From contig CALADH010000062.1 in assembly GCA_937890745.1 (NCBI GenBank), positions 1-18,027 on the forward strand: a stretch of 18,027 nt of DNA, read 5' to 3'. Shown piece by piece: positions 16,653 to 18,027 of this stretch. The DNA comes from Scybalocola_A sp900557175 (GTDB taxonomy: Bacteria > Bacillota > Clostridia > Lachnospirales > Lachnospiraceae). The translations under genes were made by a program, and so were the position numbers. Every line of letters begins with the position of its first letter. Positions within the stretch are counted from its first letter, which is position 1. The notes beneath the pieces were generated by a model that was not told the origin of the DNA, did not search any database, and saw only the letters and a list, made by a program, of their open reading frames with translations.

Positions 16653-17252
16653 ATGAAACGAGTCATTTTTGCTACCGGTAATGAGGGAAAGATGAAAGAA
16701 ATCCGTATGATTTTAAAAGACTTTCCGGTGGAAGTTGTTTCAATGAAAGAAGCCGGAATTGATGCCGATATCGTAGAGGACGGAAAGACATTTGAGGAAA
16801 ATGCCTTAATTAAGGCGCGGACAATCATGAAGATGACCGGTGATATTGTGCTGGCGGACGATTCAGGACTTGAAATTGACTATCTTGATAAGGCGCCGGG
16901 CATTTATTCGGCAAGATTTTTAGGTGAAAATACGTCCTATGATATTAAAAATAACTATATTCTTGACAAGTTAAAAGATGTGCCGGATGAAGCGCGGACC
17001 GCACGTTTTGTATGTGCGATGGCTGCCGTTTTTCCGGATGGTGAGGAAATTACCCGTCTTGGAACAGTTGAGGGTATCATTGGCTATGAAATTGCCGGAG
17101 AAAATGGTTTTGGCTATGATCCGATATTTTATTTGCCGGAATACGGCTGCACAAGTGCCCAGCTTGTACCGGAAAAAAAGAATGAGATCAGTCACAGAGG
17201 CAAGGCGCTGCGTGCACTGACAGAGGCAATTGCGCCGAAGCTTATGCAATGA
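16653..17252 (+). CDS. rdgB: XTP/dITP diphosphatase (RdgB/HAM1)
   Basis: A 199-residue house-cleaning enzyme that hydrolyses ITP, dITP and XTP to monophosphates and keeps deaminated purines out of nucleic acids. The family motifs are ATGNEGK (7-13), FEENALIKA (48-56), the metal site LADDSGLEID with Asp69 and Asp70, GFGYDPIF (152-159) and SHRGKAL (180-186). I use the ATG at 16653, 7 bases after GAGG, giving the usual MKRVIFATGN start; the ATG at 16647 is too close to that site. It lies 13 bases after the protease gene and 22 before the phosphodiesterase. An rdgB-yfcE pair is common in clostridia. Confidence 0.96.
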   Translation: MKRVIFATGNEGKMKEIRMILKDFPVEVVSMKEAGIDADIVEDGKTFEENALIKARTIMKMTGDIVLADDSGLEIDYLDKAPGIYSARFLGENTSYDIKNNYILDKLKDVPDEARTARFVCAMAAVFPDGEEITRLGTVEGIIGYEIAGENGFGYDPIFYLPEYGCTSAQLVPEKKNEISHRGKALRALTEAIAPKLMQ

Positions 17253-17274
17253 TAAGAATACAGAGGGATAGCAT

Positions 17275-17757
17275 ATGAAAATACTGATTGTCAGTGATAC
17301 ACATGGAAAGGACTTAAATCTTGAGCGCGTACTGGAATATGTGCCGCCCATTGATTTATTGATTCATTTGGGAGATATCGAGGGCAGCGAGGATTTTATT
17401 GAGGCGGTTGCCCCTTGCCCGGTGGAAATGGTTGGCGGAAATAATGACTTTTTCTCATCGCTTCCGAGAGAGAAGGTCATTTATCTCGGCGAACGGCACA
17501 AGGCCTTTTTGTGTCATGGCCATTTCTACTACGTGAATTTTGGCACATCCAAAATCGAGGAGGAAGCAAAATCCAGAGGCTGCGATATTGCAATTTTCGG
17601 TCATACCCACAGACCGCTGATCGAGAAGCACGACGGATTTTTATGTATCAATCCGGGGAGCCTTTCTTTTCCTAGACAGGAGAACCGCAGGCCGTCCTAT
17701 GTGATTATGGAGATTGATGACAAGGACGAAATCAAGGCAGTTGTCAACTACTATTAA
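17275..17757 (+). CDS. YfcE/MJ0936-type metallophosphoesterase
   Basis: A 160-residue calcineurin-like phosphodiesterase. All five metal blocks are present: SDTH with Asp8 and His10, GDIEG with Asp34, GGNND with Asn56, HGH with His81 and His83, and GHTH with His110 and His112. The ending CINPGSLSFPR is typical of the YfcE group, which hydrolyses model phosphodiesters with two metal ions; the natural substrate is not settled. AGAGGG stands 7 bases before the ATG. It is the last gene of the rlmL run. I see no clear terminator after it, only A/T-rich sequence leading into the tRNA promoter. Confidence 0.93.
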   Translation: MKILIVSDTHGKDLNLERVLEYVPPIDLLIHLGDIEGSEDFIEAVAPCPVEMVGGNNDFFSSLPREKVIYLGERHKAFLCHGHFYYVNFGTSKIEEEAKSRGCDIAIFGHTHRPLIEKHDGFLCINPGSLSFPRQENRRPSYVIMEIDDKDEIKAVVNYY

Positions 17758-17782
17758 GCCTATGAAAAGTGGGTATTGTAGG

Positions 17783-17847
17783 AAATTTTAAAAAAATTAA
17801 AAAAATTCAAAAAAGGTGTTGACATTCTTGGAAGTCTATAATATAAT
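17783..17847 (+). promoter_or_regulatory. Strong promoter of the tRNA cluster with UP-like A/T tracts
   Basis: TTGACA (17819-17824), exactly 17 bases, then TATAAT (17842-17847) is a perfect consensus; a second TATAAT overlaps at 17837-17842. Directly upstream, 17783-17814 consists of phased A and T runs like an UP element. The leader of about 40 bases before the first tRNA can pair GCGTT (17856-17860) with AACGC (17866-17870). Confidence 0.9.
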
Positions 17848-17890
17848 ATGTCTTGCGTTGAGGGAAACGCGCTAAACGAAAGACTTCTGA

Positions 17891-17965
17891 CGGGGTGTGG
17901 CTCAGCTTGGCTAGAGCGCCTGATTTGGGATCAGGAGGTCGCAGGTTCGAATCCTGTCACCCCGA
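17891..17965 (+). tRNA. tRNA-Pro(TGG)
   Basis: The acceptor stem CGGGGTG pairs with CACCCCG at 17958-17964. The anticodon loop TTTGGGA between CCTGA and TCAGG gives anticodon TGG, for proline. The T-arm GCAGG-TTCGAAT-CCTGT is regular. The discriminator is A17965 and CCA is not encoded. Confidence 0.97.
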
Positions 17966-17975
17966 TGTACACCTT

Positions 17976-18027
17976 GCGGGTGTAGTTCAATGGTAGAACA
18001 CCAGCCTTCCAAGCTGGATACGTGGGT
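17976..18027 (+). tRNA. tRNA-Gly(TCC), cut by the window end
   Basis: It begins GCGGGTGTAGTTCAATGGTAG, 10 bases after tRNA-Pro, with D-arm and anticodon stem CCAGC/GCTGG. The loop CTTCCAA gives anticodon TCC, for glycine. The T-arm and 3' acceptor strand lie beyond the window. Confidence 0.93.

Noticed and set aside
17891..18027. tRNA genes as an integration site with an adjoining mobile element
   Set aside because: No integrase, direct repeat of the tRNA end or phage gene is present inside the window.

Overview
The window looks like chromosomal DNA of a Lachnospiraceae-type Clostridia (Firmicutes). The grounds are strong AGGAGG ribosome sites before most genes, Firmicute-type GalT and YpsC-like RlmL, a clostridial form of Lgt, and AT-rich promoters close to the sigma-A consensus. 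Most of the content is carbohydrate catabolism and housekeeping. There is no phage, CRISPR array, insertion sequence or obvious defence system.

Layout. Positions 1-138 are a GC-rich block with no assigned gene. A ROK-family repressor (139-1305, minus) is divergent from a pentoside operon: a YicI-like GH31 alpha-xylosidase (1468-3750), an L-fucose/L-arabinose isomerase-family protein (3747-5126) and a xylulokinase remnant (5092-6168). The promoters of the two directions overlap, and an imperfect palindrome lies where the repressor could control both. The operon appears broken: the end of the isomerase gene and the first ~130 codons of xylB have been lost at a short shared sequence near 5092-5108, leaving xylB out of frame and without a start. 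A metallo-beta-lactamase-fold hydrolase (6219-7040) follows with its own promoter. It converges on lgt (7189-7992, minus) across a long composite hairpin.

Next on the minus strand are a small zinc-ribbon membrane protein (8088-8579) and an AraC-type regulator (8719-9540). The regulator is divergent from the Leloir genes galT (9797-11299) and galK (11315-12481) and a DUF5662 protein (12505-13068). Three copies of a TGCAACA element lie in the AraC-gal intergenic region. A 54-residue Asn/Ser/Lys/Ala-rich protein (13134-13298) with its own terminator and a single-domain rhodanese (13390-13698) follow.

The last block is a housekeeping run on the plus strand: a YpsC/RlmL-type 23S rRNA methyltransferase (13787-14944) behind a strongly structured leader, an exported papain-like protease (14945-16639), RdgB nucleotide pyrophosphatase (16653-17252) and a YfcE-type phosphodiesterase (17275-17757). 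A perfect-consensus promoter then drives tRNA-Pro(TGG) and tRNA-Gly(TCC), the latter cut by the window end.

How the genes work together. The first operon would release xylose from alpha-xylosides and pass it through an isomerase and a xylulokinase to xylulose 5-phosphate, under ROK control. The second phosphorylates galactose and exchanges it with UDP-glucose under AraC control; galE, galM and transporters are not in the window. The observations most worth checking are the microhomology deletion through the xylose operon, the two stacked hairpins between a strong ribosome site and the rlmL start, and the short N/S/K-rich protein. I saw no convincing new multi-gene system.
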